The position numbers and the translations under genes were made by a program. A stretch of DNA of 58,663 bases, from contig CALVKT010000042.1 in NCBI GenBank assembly GCA_944333055.1, positions 1-58,663 of the forward strand, given 5' to 3'. The notes below the pieces were generated by a model. The model worked only from the letters and a program-made list of their open reading frames with translations. It had not been told where the DNA came from and did not search any database. This DNA comes from an uncultured Clostridia bacterium. GTDB taxonomy: Bacteria; Bacillota; Clostridia; Christensenellales; Aristaeellaceae. This document shows positions 6,849 through 14,580 of the stretch, one piece after another (positions within the stretch are counted from its first letter, which is position 1; every line of letters begins with the position of its first letter).

Positions 6849-6931
6849 ACCCTTTATTTTACCCTTTACGGCATTGCATACCCTTTAACAGCGCAAGCGT
6901 AACGGGATTGAATTCAATGTCAGTACCCTTT
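6849..6931. repeat. Four direct ACCCTTT repeats next to an integrase fragment
   Basis: Copies at 6849-6855, 6861-6867, 6880-6886 and 6925-6931, all in the same orientation, between the tRNA-Leu terminator and the end of the integrase remnant. This is the usual place for arm-type integrase binding sites. Confidence 0.55.
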
Positions 6932-6937
6932 GTTTTT

Positions 6938-7327
6938 TCAGGTGTTGGGTATCGCCTTGATGAACGCCTGCATCCTGTCTGCGCTGGCGCGTTTCATCGT
7001 GTCGGTAACGTGTCCGTATTGGTCGAGCGTAAATGCCGCCGTGTGGTGTCCGAGGTTTTCTTGTACCTGAAATACACGGCAGAGGTTGCCGCAAGCTGTC
7101 AGGACAGGGACTTGTCCGAAAACAGCATGGTGATCGGCACGTCCGCCATCATAGATACGGAAATCGACGGTGCTGTCGGCATGAACAGCGGCATTTTCAA
7201 TAATCCGTTCATCATCTGGGGCAGATATAAGAAGAAATGGTTTCGGTATTACCTGACGCTTTCTTATCAGTTCCATCATACGCAGATGGACGGCGCGCAC
7301 GCTGGTGCATTTTTGAAAAACCTGCAA
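6938..7327 (-). pseudogene. Tyrosine recombinase C-terminal remnant
   Basis: The last ~43 codons read VQENLGHHTAAFTLDQYGHV, then TDTMKRASADRMQAFIKAI. This is the end of a phage/ICE integrase, with the LGHHTAAFT box and the catalytic Tyr in LDQYGHV. The preceding ~85 codons show no integrase motifs (no R...HxxR block), so only the tail remains. It lies 150 bp beyond tRNA-Leu, pointing at it, as expected for an element that used that tRNA as its target. A different element from the integrase at 1-567 is likely. Confidence 0.7.
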
Positions 7328-7397
7328 AATGAGATCGATCTGCTGAAATAAGGGCAGGGCAAAAGGAGATCAGGTACAATCAGTTTCGCAGATTGAA

Positions 7398-7460
7398 AAA
7401 AGGTAAAAAGGGACATGGTTTGCAGCTCTCCGGTGGAATGAAGCTGCAACACCATGTCCC
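7398..7460 (-). terminator. Strong minus-strand terminator
   Basis: On the minus strand GGGACATGGTGTTGCAGCT pairs with AGCTGCAAACCATGTCCC across about 14 nt, followed by TTTTTACCTTTTTT. It would end transcription from the DUF3021-like gene. Confidence 0.75.
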
Positions 7461-7553
7461 GGAAGCTTGTACAGCTAAACGATCATGCCGCTTGATCCGT
7501 CCAATTTCTGGGGTTCGGTCCTTCTTCACTTCGCGCTGCATTTGACCTTCTTA

Positions 7554-7925
7554 TCAGAAATCAGTATTGCACGGAATTGGGGATTGCCCCTCATCTGATC
7601 CGGCCGTGGAGAGGCGCGATGATCTCTGATCCGGTCGAGCGGAGAGGAGGCTGCGTTCATGTCGCACGCTTCCCTTGCGCGCAGAGTGCATTTTCCGCTT
7701 TTTTCCGACGCCTGCGCATACGCCGGCAATGCCTCCTGCGCCGGCCGTTACCGCCATTTGCAGGAAGACGGCGTTCAATTCCCCGCCTGCTATTTCGGGC
7801 AGCGCCACCCAGCATGGCGCGTAGTATCCAAGATGCAGCGCGTAGGACAGCAGGAGATTCAAAGCCTGATTTGCCGAGAGCCCAACGGCCGCTCCGGCCA
7901 GGCCATAAAACAATACTTTGCGCAC
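7554..7925 (-). CDS. Truncated DUF3021-like membrane protein
   Basis: GTG at 7925 behind GGGAGGATCAAA. The first ~85 residues have two hydrophobic segments and the DUF3021 mark GGELNAVFLQMAVTAGAGGI (in this family PEL...GSELNAVLLQ). DUF3021 proteins are 4-helix membrane proteins, often encoded with LytTR regulators. After VGKKRKMHSAR the sequence becomes hydrophilic and Arg/Ser-rich instead of giving the last two helices, so the gene has probably lost its 3' half by frameshift or deletion. No LytTR gene is adjacent. Confidence 0.5.
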   Translation of the reverse strand: MRKVLFYGLAGAAVGLSANQALNLLLSYALHLGYYAPCWVALPEIAGGELNAVFLQMAVTAGAGGIAGVCAGVGKKRKMHSARKGSVRHERSLLSARPDQRSSRLSTAGSDEGQSPIPCNTDF

Positions 7926-8005
7926 TTTGATCCTCCCCGAAAGCCCTGATTCCGGGCATTGCGTTCGCCCTCTCTCCCCTGTCGGGAGAGAGGGTTTTGA
8001 AAAAT

Positions 8006-8073
8006 GGACGGATTCGGCATGTGCTTTTGAAAAGCGCCCTTCGGCGACGGGCATGCAGCCGAATCCGGTCCGT
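8006..8073 (-). terminator. Long hairpin ending the glycosidase-like gene
   Basis: GGACCGGATTCGGC...CATG pairs with CATGCCGAATCCGTCC, followed on the minus strand by ATTTTTC. It starts 9 bases after the stop at 8082. Confidence 0.65.
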
Positions 8074-8081
8074 CGCCACAC

Positions 8082-8891
8082 TCAAAAGCAAATGATGTCG
8101 GTGATGCTGCGCTCATGGCCTCCGCTTGGGCTGCTGATGACTTCGCCCATGAACCACATTTCCGCAGAGCCGCCGCCGTCCAGATTAAATGCCACCTGCG
8201 CTCCGTAGTCAAGGAAAAGCGACTGCAAATCCTGTAGAGAAATCCCGTCGGAATAGCCGGGTTGACGGCCATCCACCACGATGATCACGTAATGCAGGGG
8301 TTCGATCATACCGATGGCCGTGCGCGGTTCCTTGCGGGAAGGGCGGGTGGAAATCACGTCAAACGCATCGGGAAACGACAACGCCTGACCGTTTTCCACC
8401 AATGCCGGGCCAAACTCGAAAGCCTGCCAGACCTGCTCCGCCTGCAACTGCTTGGCCAGGGCTTTGTGCGGATTTGCCTTTCTGTCGCTGACCATGCGCA
8501 TGCTGCCGTCCGAATCCACAATCAGCATGTGCCTCGTGGTGTCGTGCGCGCGAAGCAGCTCGCCGTTTCGGAGAATGACGCCGTATGAATGGGTGAAGCA
8601 GTCGTCTCCGTTGATGGCAAGCACGGCGTCCGTGCTTTGCGCCATGGCGGAGACGGTCGTGCGGTCCGAGATGACGGTCTTCATGGTCGAAACGTCCTGA
8701 ATCTGCACATCCGCGACCCAGTAGCTCAGATCATCGCCTGTCACGTGATTGATTTGGATGGCGCGCGCATCATCCTGATAGCTGTAGTCATAGGGGGCGG
8801 GAATGCATGGCTCCTGCCAGGAGGGGGACTCCGCCGCTGCGGTTGTCATACATGCCCATATTCCCAATGCGAAAAGAAGGATGCTCTTCAT
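8082..8891 (-). CDS. Secreted phosphodiester glycosidase family protein (NAGPA/DUF2233)
   Basis: 269 residues from the ATG at 8891, with GGAGCGGAAG upstream. Residues 1-22 are a signal peptide (MKSILLFALGIWACMTTAAA). The body has the NAGPA/DUF2233 features: VLAINGDDCFTHSYGVILRN, RTAIGMIEPLHYVIIVVDGR and the hallmark AFNLDGGGSAEMWFMGEVIS near the C-terminus. Family members remove GlcNAc from phosphodiester-linked sugars; in Firmicutes they are linked to spore or exopolysaccharide processing. The substrate here is unknown. It stands alone, divergent from the two-component system at 9047. Confidence 0.85.
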   Translation of the reverse strand: MKSILLFALGIWACMTTAAAESPSWQEPCIPAPYDYSYQDDARAIQINHVTGDDLSYWVADVQIQDVSTMKTVISDRTTVSAMAQSTDAVLAINGDDCFTHSYGVILRNGELLRAHDTTRHMLIVDSDGSMRMVSDRKANPHKALAKQLQAEQVWQAFEFGPALVENGQALSFPDAFDVISTRPSRKEPRTAIGMIEPLHYVIIVVDGRQPGYSDGISLQDLQSLFLDYGAQVAFNLDGGGSAEMWFMGEVISSPSGGHERSITDIICF

Positions 8892-9015
8892 CGTTTTCTT
8901 CCGCTCCTTTCTTGAGCCCGTTCTGTTCGGGCACACAGACAGCATACGGAATGACGATAAGAGAAGCCCGATGGTAAAAACGCGTTTTTTTTATGCTTTT
9001 CTTATGAACGGCTTG

Positions 9016-9021
9016 TATAAT
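9016..9021 (+). promoter_or_regulatory. -10 box before the response regulator
   Basis: TATAAT, 26 bases before the start codon. The hexamer 17 bp upstream (ATGCTT) is weak, so the promoter may need an activator, possibly the response regulator itself. Confidence 0.45.
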
Positions 9022-9046
9022 GGAAGAAGAAAGAAGGAGGGCACAG

Positions 9047-9724
9047 ATGCGGATTCTGATTGTGGAGGATGACCGGGCGCTGCGCGAAATGCTTGTCAGA
9101 CGCTTGCAGCGCGAAGGCTATGCGGTGGATGCAAGCGGCGATGGGATCGAAGGCCTGGAGTATGCGCTGTCCGCAGCGTATGACGCGATCCTGCTGGACA
9201 TCATGCTGCCCGGCATGGACGGCTTGTCTGTGCTGTCGGCGCTTCGCGCGAGAGATTATGCCGGCGGCATATTGCTGCTCACGGCCAGGGATGCGGTCGC
9301 GGACCGTGTCAGGGGCCTGGACGCCGGCGCGGACGACTACCTGATCAAACCCTTTTCCTGCGACGAGCTTTCGGCCCGGCTGCGCGCGCTGCTGCGCAAG
9401 CATACGCCTTCCCGGTCGCCCGTGCTGCGCGAGGGGGGATTGGAACTGGACACCGTGACGCATGTCGTCCGTCGCAACGGCAGGCAGGTGGAGCTGACCG
9501 CCAAGGAGTTTGCGTTGCTGGAATACATGCTTCGAAACGCTGGGCAGTTGCTCACGGCTGGACAGATGTTTGATCACGTATGGAACTACGATGCCAGCCT
9601 TGACACCAATCTGGTGCCTGTCTATATAGGCTATCTCCGAAAGAAGATTGACCATGGCAATCCGGTTCGATACATCCATACCATACGCGGCGTCGGATAT
9701 ATGCTGCGCGAAGAAAGGGAGTGA
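9047..9724 (+). CDS. OmpR/PhoB-family response regulator
   Basis: 225 residues from the ATG at 9047 (AAGAAGGAGGGCACAG upstream). Receiver domain residues 1-115 has the acidic pair in VEDD, phospho-acceptor Asp51 in ILLDIMLPG and the conserved Lys in YLIKPF. Residues ~125-222 are a winged helix (LTAKEFALLEYMLRNAGQLL...YLRKKI...IRGVGYML). Phosphorylated by the kinase encoded 12 bp downstream, it would bind direct repeats at target promoters. Nothing in the sequence gives the stimulus. Confidence 0.92.
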   Translation: MRILIVEDDRALREMLVRRLQREGYAVDASGDGIEGLEYALSAAYDAILLDIMLPGMDGLSVLSALRARDYAGGILLLTARDAVADRVRGLDAGADDYLIKPFSCDELSARLRALLRKHTPSRSPVLREGGLELDTVTHVVRRNGRQVELTAKEFALLEYMLRNAGQLLTAGQMFDHVWNYDASLDTNLVPVYIGYLRKKIDHGNPVRYIHTIRGVGYMLREERE

Positions 9725-9736
9725 AAATTGCTCAAT

Positions 9737-11117
9737 ATGCGAATAAGCGATAAAATGACGCTGTGGTTTGCCAGCTTTGCGCTGCTGATCGTGTGTGTGT
9801 TTCGCGGCGCTGTATGCGAGCACTTCCGCGCTGCTCGAGCAGATGCTGCGCGACGATCTGGCGTTTGCCATCGAGCAGATTAGCGCGCAGGTGGAGCGCG
9901 AAAGCGGCACATTGATCTATGAAAATGAGACGCCCATTGCGCCCGAAATCTCCTATTACATCGTGGAAGAGAACGGCAGCGAACTGTTTTCCCACGGCGA
10001 AGACATCACGCTCTTTGACGACGAACCCTTTCATGAAGGCGTATACACCCGGTTGACCCGCCGTGCGGATGAATGGATGATTCTGGATTCCGATCCCATC
10101 GCCGTGGAATCCGGGAGCATCCGCATCCGCACAGCGATACGCTGCACGACCAATCGGCGGATGCTGACCATCATGCGGCGGGTATTCCTGCTGTGCGTTC
10201 CGCCGCTCATGCTGCTTGCGGGGCTGACGGGGATCGTGCTGGCCCGGCGGTCGCTCGCGCCCATCCGCGCCATCATCGGCAGCGCGCAGCGCATTCAACA
10301 GGGGGATTTATCCGAGCGCATTCCACCCGCGCCGGCAGAGGACGAGCTGGGCAAGCTGACGGTCACGCTCAATGAGATGATCGCATCGCTGGAGGACGCG
10401 TTCCGCCGGGAACAACGCTTTGCTTCCGATGCCTCCCATGAGCTGCGAACCCCTGTGGCGGTTATTCGCGCTTATGCGGAAAACCTGCGCGATCAAAGCG
10501 ATCTGAGCGCGGAAGCGAGCGCCTGCGTGCAGACGATCTTGCAGGAATGCCGCAATATGCAAAGACTCATCGAACAGATGCTGACCCTCACGCGGGCTCA
10601 GGAAGGGCGATATCCCCTTCACATCGAGCGGCTTTGCGTGGCGGATGTGTTTGAAGGCGTACAATCCGCGATGGCGGAGCAGGCGGGCGAAAGACAAATG
10701 GCCATCACATGCGCTGCGCCGCAAGACCTCTTTGTGCACGCGGATCAGAGCTTGCTGACGCAGCTATTGATCAATCTGGTGGAAAACGCCGTCAAGTACG
10801 GCAAACCGGACGGACACATCGCGCTGCGCGCCTGCGCGGAAGATGGATTTATCGGGATGTCCGTCGAGGATGACGGCATGGGCATTGACGCCGCGGATCT
10901 GCCCCATATTTTCGAGCGCTTTTTCCGGGCGGACGCGGCCCGCGACCGAAACGGCTGCGGATTGGGCCTGTCTGTCGCGCAGTGGATCGTTCAAGCGCAC
11001 GGCGGCTCCATTCATGTGCGCAGTACGATCGGGCAGGGAACGACCTTTCTGATCCGATGGCCCGGCAGCGTGAAAGAGGTCGAAAGCGAAACGGTATCCA
11101 CATGTTTGGAAGGGTGA
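9737..11117 (+). pseudogene. Sensor histidine kinase, off-frame at a (GT)5 repeat
   Basis: The ATG at 9737 gives MRISDKMTLWFASFALLIVC, a normal first membrane helix, but this frame fails after the GT run at 9791-9800. From 9795 the other frame gives the rest: CFAALYASTSALLEQ, an extracellular sensor of ~110 residues, a second helix (FLLCVPPLMLLAGLTGIVLA), HAMP (RRSLAPIRAI), HisKA with SHELRTP, and an ATPase domain with LINLVENAVKYG, DDGMGID and GCGLGLSV. Adding one GT unit would restore one frame of about 460 residues. It is therefore an out-of-phase state of a contingency-type gene, a recent mutation or a sequencing error. Confidence 0.75.
9791..9800 (+). repeat. (GT)5 dinucleotide run inside the kinase's first membrane helix
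   Basis: GTGTGTGTGT lies exactly where the frame breaks. A sixth GT unit restores IVCVCFAALYA. Confidence 0.85.
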
Positions 11118-11277
11118 AAGGCGCGTCGCTATGTATGACCGCCGACCTCGCCGGGTGCGGCATACACAAGACGGATTCCGACGTGGCCAGGCGGCTCAGA
11201 ACGGGCGTCGTGCAGAAATCGTTTTCTGCCGGATGCCGCAGTCTATACAAATAACTTCCAAAATTTCTCTTCTCCCA

Positions 11278-12093
11278 TCATAGCTTGTTGATCAATGCCA
11301 CGATTAACGAATTCACTTCATCAGGTGCGTCCGTATTTGAATTGTGGCCTGCGTTTTTGATCCAGGCTATCGGGATTCCGCTATTTTTGTGCCATGCTTT
11401 ATTGTAACGCATGCAAGAACCTGCATGGTCTTTTTCTCCGCATATCAGTTGTGCCGGACATGTTATCCTGTACGGAAGATCGGCTTCCATTGCTTCCGCC
11501 AGTATTTTGAATCCATGCCCAGATATTTGAGCGTATCTTTTTTGGTCGCCGTCGTAGGTCATCATGATGTCGTACATGAGTGCTCTTCCATACGAAGATG
11601 CGGCAACGCCCTTTGTCCCGGCTTTCAGCAGTGACTTCCAAGGATAATATCGATAGACCGGCTCCATTCTCTTGAGAAGCCATAGTTCGAGCCCCGTCAC
11701 ATATTTTCTTTGCAAAGGCGCTGAATCGATCGCAACAAACCCCTTCAATTTGTGAGGAAACAACTCTGCATATGCCTGCCCAATGTAGCCGCCCATGGAT
11801 TGCCCAATCATAACCGGATGGCGAATGTGTTCCAGACACAGAATATCGTCAAGCCATTTCGCTTCGTCCATCAAGGAAAAGTCAAATTTGAATGGCCATG
11901 ATGCGGCATGACCGGGTGCGTCCCAGACAAACACATTGTATTTCCCCTCGAAATACTCAATCTGTTTGTCAAACAATCGATGATCTGCGGTCAACCCCGG
12001 AAGGAAAATCAAGGCGATATTTTCGGAACCCTGCTCCATATTGATCCAATAATGAATATCCCCGCATGGAGTCTTGTATATCTTTTCATTCAT
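11278..12093 (-). CDS. Alpha/beta hydrolase
   Basis: 271 residues from the ATG at 12093 (GGAGAAACCGC upstream). Classical alpha/beta-hydrolase plan: oxyanion region FLPGLTADHRLFDKQ, nucleophile Ser in MIGQSMGGYIGQA, acid Asp in LICGEKDHAG and catalytic His in NAGHNSNTDAPDEV. No signal peptide, so cytosolic. The substrate cannot be told from sequence; esterase or lactonase/peptidase-like roles are possible. An upstream in-frame extension to 12477 has no ribosome site and looks non-coding. Lone gene convergent with the two-component system. Confidence 0.85.
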   Translation of the reverse strand: MNEKIYKTPCGDIHYWINMEQGSENIALIFLPGLTADHRLFDKQIEYFEGKYNVFVWDAPGHAASWPFKFDFSLMDEAKWLDDILCLEHIRHPVMIGQSMGGYIGQAYAELFPHKLKGFVAIDSAPLQRKYVTGLELWLLKRMEPVYRYYPWKSLLKAGTKGVAASSYGRALMYDIMMTYDGDQKRYAQISGHGFKILAEAMEADLPYRITCPAQLICGEKDHAGSCMRYNKAWHKNSGIPIAWIKNAGHNSNTDAPDEVNSLIVALINKL

Positions 12094-12595
12094 TGCGGTT
12101 TCTCCGTGCAATTCCAGTTTCTCGTTACATTTATTATACTTCACCCATTCGGAAAAGTACAGCCGGCTTTTGTGAGACGGACTGGACGGGAGCGGTTTGC
12201 AGCGCCCTTTGTCAAAGGGACATTCCCACGGGCTTCGGCCCGCAGTCATGGCCGTTCCCGGCCTGTGTCCTCTCCCTGAAAATCGCCGTTTCCGGCGAAC
12301 GCTTTTTCCCCAAGCCGCCTTGAAGCAGGGCCGGTTCTTGGATCGGCCTGTTCTCACTCTCCAGGTTCCGGGCACACATTCGTTTCCCCAAACCGCGATC
12401 CTGTACGCGCTGCGTCGGTCATTTCCTTCAGCTTGCCCAAATGGGGTTGACTCGTCCGCATGGCGTTCGTCGGACATGATTCCATGCGGATGGAGCCTGT
12501 CGCTTCATCGTCTGTTCTGCGGGAAGCTGCCGCATCCGCAAGCAGCCGCTTGCGGCGGAACGCGTGGGCAATCCGCCTCTGTGCAGGCCGCTTTA
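12094..12595. other. Gene-free stretch with several inverted repeats
   Basis: No frame shows a known protein. There are short GC hairpins, for example CGGGCTTCGGCCCG near 12229, CGCCGTTTCCGGCG near 12285 (followed by AACGCTTTTT, a possible plus-strand terminator), and a pairing of CAGGGCCGGTTC with GATCGGCCTG near 12327. Otherwise I see nothing. Confidence 0.4.
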
Positions 12596-12637
12596 TGTGA
12601 CAACATCACAGACCGCAGCGGCGCATGGTGGTATGAT
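12596..12637 (+). promoter_or_regulatory. Activator-type site and promoter for the redox operon
   Basis: TGTGA-CAACA-TCACA at 12596-12610, then TATGAT at 12632-12637. The repeat centre is about 41 bases before the expected start of transcription, covering a missing -35, which is the class II activator position. It resembles Crp/Fnr-family half-sites but has a 5-base spacer instead of 6. The same element precedes trxA. Confidence 0.65.
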
Positions 12638-12665
12638 GGGTTCAAACAAACGGAGGTGCAGGGAT

Positions 12666-12878
12666 ATGGCGAATGCGAAGAGCGCGAAGCGAAGGGCCGT
12701 CGTCTCCGAGGGCGAGTGCGTGGCCTGCGGCTGCTGCGTCAAGGCATGCCCCGTGCAGGCGATCAGCGTCTATCGGGGCATCAGGGCGGTGGTGGACGGC
12801 CTGCGCTGCGTGGGCTGCGGACGGTGCGCCGCGGCGTGCCCGGCGTCGGTGATCGAGATTCGGGAGGCGACGGCATGA
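12666..12878 (+). CDS. 2[4Fe-4S] ferredoxin
   Basis: 70 residues from the ATG at 12666 (GGAGGTGCAGGGAT upstream). Two complete cluster motifs, CVACGCCVKACP and CVGCGRCAAACP, give a small bacterial-type ferredoxin with a lysine/arginine-rich start. It is translationally coupled to the next gene (ATGA overlap) and probably passes electrons to or from that membrane Fe-S protein. Confidence 0.92.
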   Translation: MANAKSAKRRAVVSEGECVACGCCVKACPVQAISVYRGIRAVVDGLRCVGCGRCAAACPASVIEIREATA

Positions 12879-13456
12879 AAAAGAAGGTGTATGATGACCT
12901 GTGGGTGCTGTCCCTGACGTATCTGGTGCTCGGCTTTTTCAACATCCTCTTCGCGTGGCTGGGCCTGCTGTGCTTCTTCATCCCGCTGATCATCGCCGTG
13001 GGGAAGGGCACAAAGGGCTACTGCAACCGCTACTGCGGCCGGGGGCAGCTCTTTGGCCTGCTGGGCGGGCGGTTCGGGCTCTCGCGCAAGCGGGATATTC
13101 CCCGCTGGATGAAGAGCAAGCCGTTTCGCTACGGCTTTCTCGCGTTCTTTCTGGTGATGTTCGTGCAGATGCTCTGGAACACGTACCTGGTGTTTGCGGG
13201 GGCCACGGAGCTCAGGCAGGTGGTCACGCTGCTCTGGACATTCCGCCTGCCGTGGCACTGGGCGTATCACGGGACGCTGCTGCACCCCGGCGTTGCGCAG
13301 TTCGCCTTCGGCTTTTACAGCGTCATGCTGACCTCCACGATATTGGGCCTGATCACCATGGCGCTCTTCAAACCGCGAAGCTGGTGCGTCTACTGCCCGA
13401 TGGGCACGATGACGCAGATGATCTGCAAGGCGAAAAACAGGGGGGAAAACGCATGA
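12875..13456 (+). CDS. Membrane 4Fe-4S protein (NapH/CcoG-like)
   Basis: 193 residues, four hydrophobic segments (about 8-45, 82-102, 140-165). Cysteine motifs face the cytosol in two loops: YCNRYCGRGQ after helix 2 and SWCVYCPMGTMTQMIC near the C-terminus, as in NapH/NosR/RdxA-type polyferredoxin membrane proteins but shortened. It overlaps the genes on both sides by 4 bp. It probably moves electrons between the ferredoxin and a membrane or extracytoplasmic partner, perhaps the lipoprotein rhodanese that follows. Confidence 0.75.
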   Translation: MKKKVYDDLWVLSLTYLVLGFFNILFAWLGLLCFFIPLIIAVGKGTKGYCNRYCGRGQLFGLLGGRFGLSRKRDIPRWMKSKPFRYGFLAFFLVMFVQMLWNTYLVFAGATELRQVVTLLWTFRLPWHWAYHGTLLHPGVAQFAFGFYSVMLTSTILGLITMALFKPRSWCVYCPMGTMTQMICKAKNRGENA

Positions 13457-13848
13457 AGAGAGGGATCTTGATGATGCTGCTCTGCGCGCTGTTGCTGACG
13501 GGCTGCGCTGCCGGGCAGCAGACACAGGCCTACCGCCGGATCGACATGGACAGCGCGATTTCAATGATGGAGACGGAGCAGGACTACGTGATTCTCGACG
13601 TGCGCACGCAGGCCGAATACGAGGCGGGGCACATCCCCGGCGCCATCTGCATCCCCAACGAGACCATTGCGAAGGAGCGGCCCGACGAGCTGCCGCAGAC
13701 GGATCAGCTGATTCTGGTCTACTGCCGCAGCGGCAACCGCAGCAAGCAGGCTTCCCAGAAGCTGGCGGTCATGGGCTACACGCAGGTGGTGGAGTTCGGC
13801 GGCATCCGGGACTGGCCGGGCGATGTGCGCACCGGCGCAGCGCCGTAA
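13453..13848 (+). CDS. Rhodanese-domain lipoprotein
   Basis: 131 residues. Lipobox LLTGC with Cys18 after a short hydrophobic signal. Single rhodanese domain: DVRTQAEYEAGHIPGAICIP, and active-site Cys in LVYCRSGNRSKQ. Exposed outside the membrane, it would carry sulfane sulfur (persulfide) on that Cys. It ends the first transcription unit; the second promoter follows 20 bp later. Confidence 0.88.
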   Translation: MKRGILMMLLCALLLTGCAAGQQTQAYRRIDMDSAISMMETEQDYVILDVRTQAEYEAGHIPGAICIPNETIAKERPDELPQTDQLILVYCRSGNRSKQASQKLAVMGYTQVVEFGGIRDWPGDVRTGAAP

Positions 13849-13867
13849 GCACGTCCGCGCCGCAAGA

Positions 13868-13909
13868 TGTGACGACATCACGGAAAGCCCCGGAACGATG
13901 GGGTATACT
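13868..13909 (+). promoter_or_regulatory. Second copy of the activator site and promoter, before trxA
   Basis: TGTGA-CGACA-TCACG at 13868-13882, TATACT at 13904-13909. From the first base of the repeat to the -10 is 36 bases, exactly as in the copy at 12596. Confidence 0.65.
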
Positions 13910-13942
13910 GAGCGCATGAAAGCACACAAGGAGGAAAACACG

Positions 13943-14248
13943 ATGTCTGTGATCCATATCACCAAAGAGAACTTCGCGCAAGAGGTGCTGCGCGAGCGCA
14001 AGCCGGTGCTGCTGGACTTCTTCGCCGACTGGTGCGGCCCCTGCCGCATGGTTGCGCCCATCGTCGAGGAGATCGCGGCGGAGCGCAGCGACGTCAAGGT
14101 CGGCAAGATCAACGTGGACGAGCAGCCGGAGCTGGCGAACCGGTTCCGTGTGATGAGCATCCCGATGCTGGCCGTCGTCAAGGAGGGACGGGTCGTCGCG
14201 CAGGCGGTCGGCGCGCGCCCCAAGGCGCAGATCGTGAACATGCTGTGA
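13943..14248 (+). CDS. trxA: Thioredoxin
   Basis: 101 residues from the ATG at 13943 (AAGGAGG upstream). Redox motif WCGPC with Cys31 and Cys34; cis-proline in SIPMLAV. Reduces disulfides and accepts persulfide sulfur from rhodaneses. Placed between two rhodanese genes, it may serve as the reductant for bound persulfide. There is no thioredoxin reductase in the cluster. Confidence 0.93.
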   Translation: MSVIHITKENFAQEVLRERKPVLLDFFADWCGPCRMVAPIVEEIAAERSDVKVGKINVDEQPELANRFRVMSIPMLAVVKEGRVVAQAVGARPKAQIVNML

Positions 14249-14258
14249 GGTGAGCGCG

Positions 14259-14579
14259 ATGGGCTTTTTCGACTTCCTTCGCCAGATGAACATCGACGAC
14301 GGGGTGCGCGCGTTTGAGGAAACGCCGGGCGCGCTGCTGCTGGATGTGCGCACGCCGCAGGAGTACCGGCAGGGTCACATCCCCGGCAGCAGGAACCTGC
14401 CGCTGCAAAGCATCGAGCAGATCGAGCGCGTGGCCGGGGACAGGGCGACGCCGATCTTCGTGCACTGCCTGAGCGGCGGCAGGAGCCATCAGGCGGCGCG
14501 CATCCTCGGTTCCATGGGCTATACGACGGTCAGGAACATCGGCGGCATCGCCGCTTGGCACGGAAAGGTGGAACGATGA
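14259..14579 (+). CDS. Cytosolic rhodanese-like protein
   Basis: 106 residues. DVRTPQEYRQGHIPGSRNLP and active Cys in FVHCLSGGRSHQ. No signal peptide. The ATG at 14259 is preferred over the in-frame GTG at 14250 because TGAGGTG gives proper spacing. Starts 10 bp after trxA and ends one base before the next gene. Sulfurtransferase of the same pathway. Confidence 0.88.
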   Translation: MGFFDFLRQMNIDDGVRAFEETPGALLLDVRTPQEYRQGHIPGSRNLPLQSIEQIERVAGDRATPIFVHCLSGGRSHQAARILGSMGYTTVRNIGGIAAWHGKVER

Positions 14580-14580
14580 G

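Noticed and set aside
8946-9000. A promoter for the glycosidase-like gene
   Set aside because: TATGCT is visible on the minus strand but no acceptable -35 at 16-18 bp; not reported as a feature.
12197-12874. Long N-terminal extension of the membrane Fe-S protein frame
   Set aside because: It overlaps the ferredoxin gene in another frame and has no ribosome site; the 12875 start overlaps the ferredoxin stop in the usual ATGA way.
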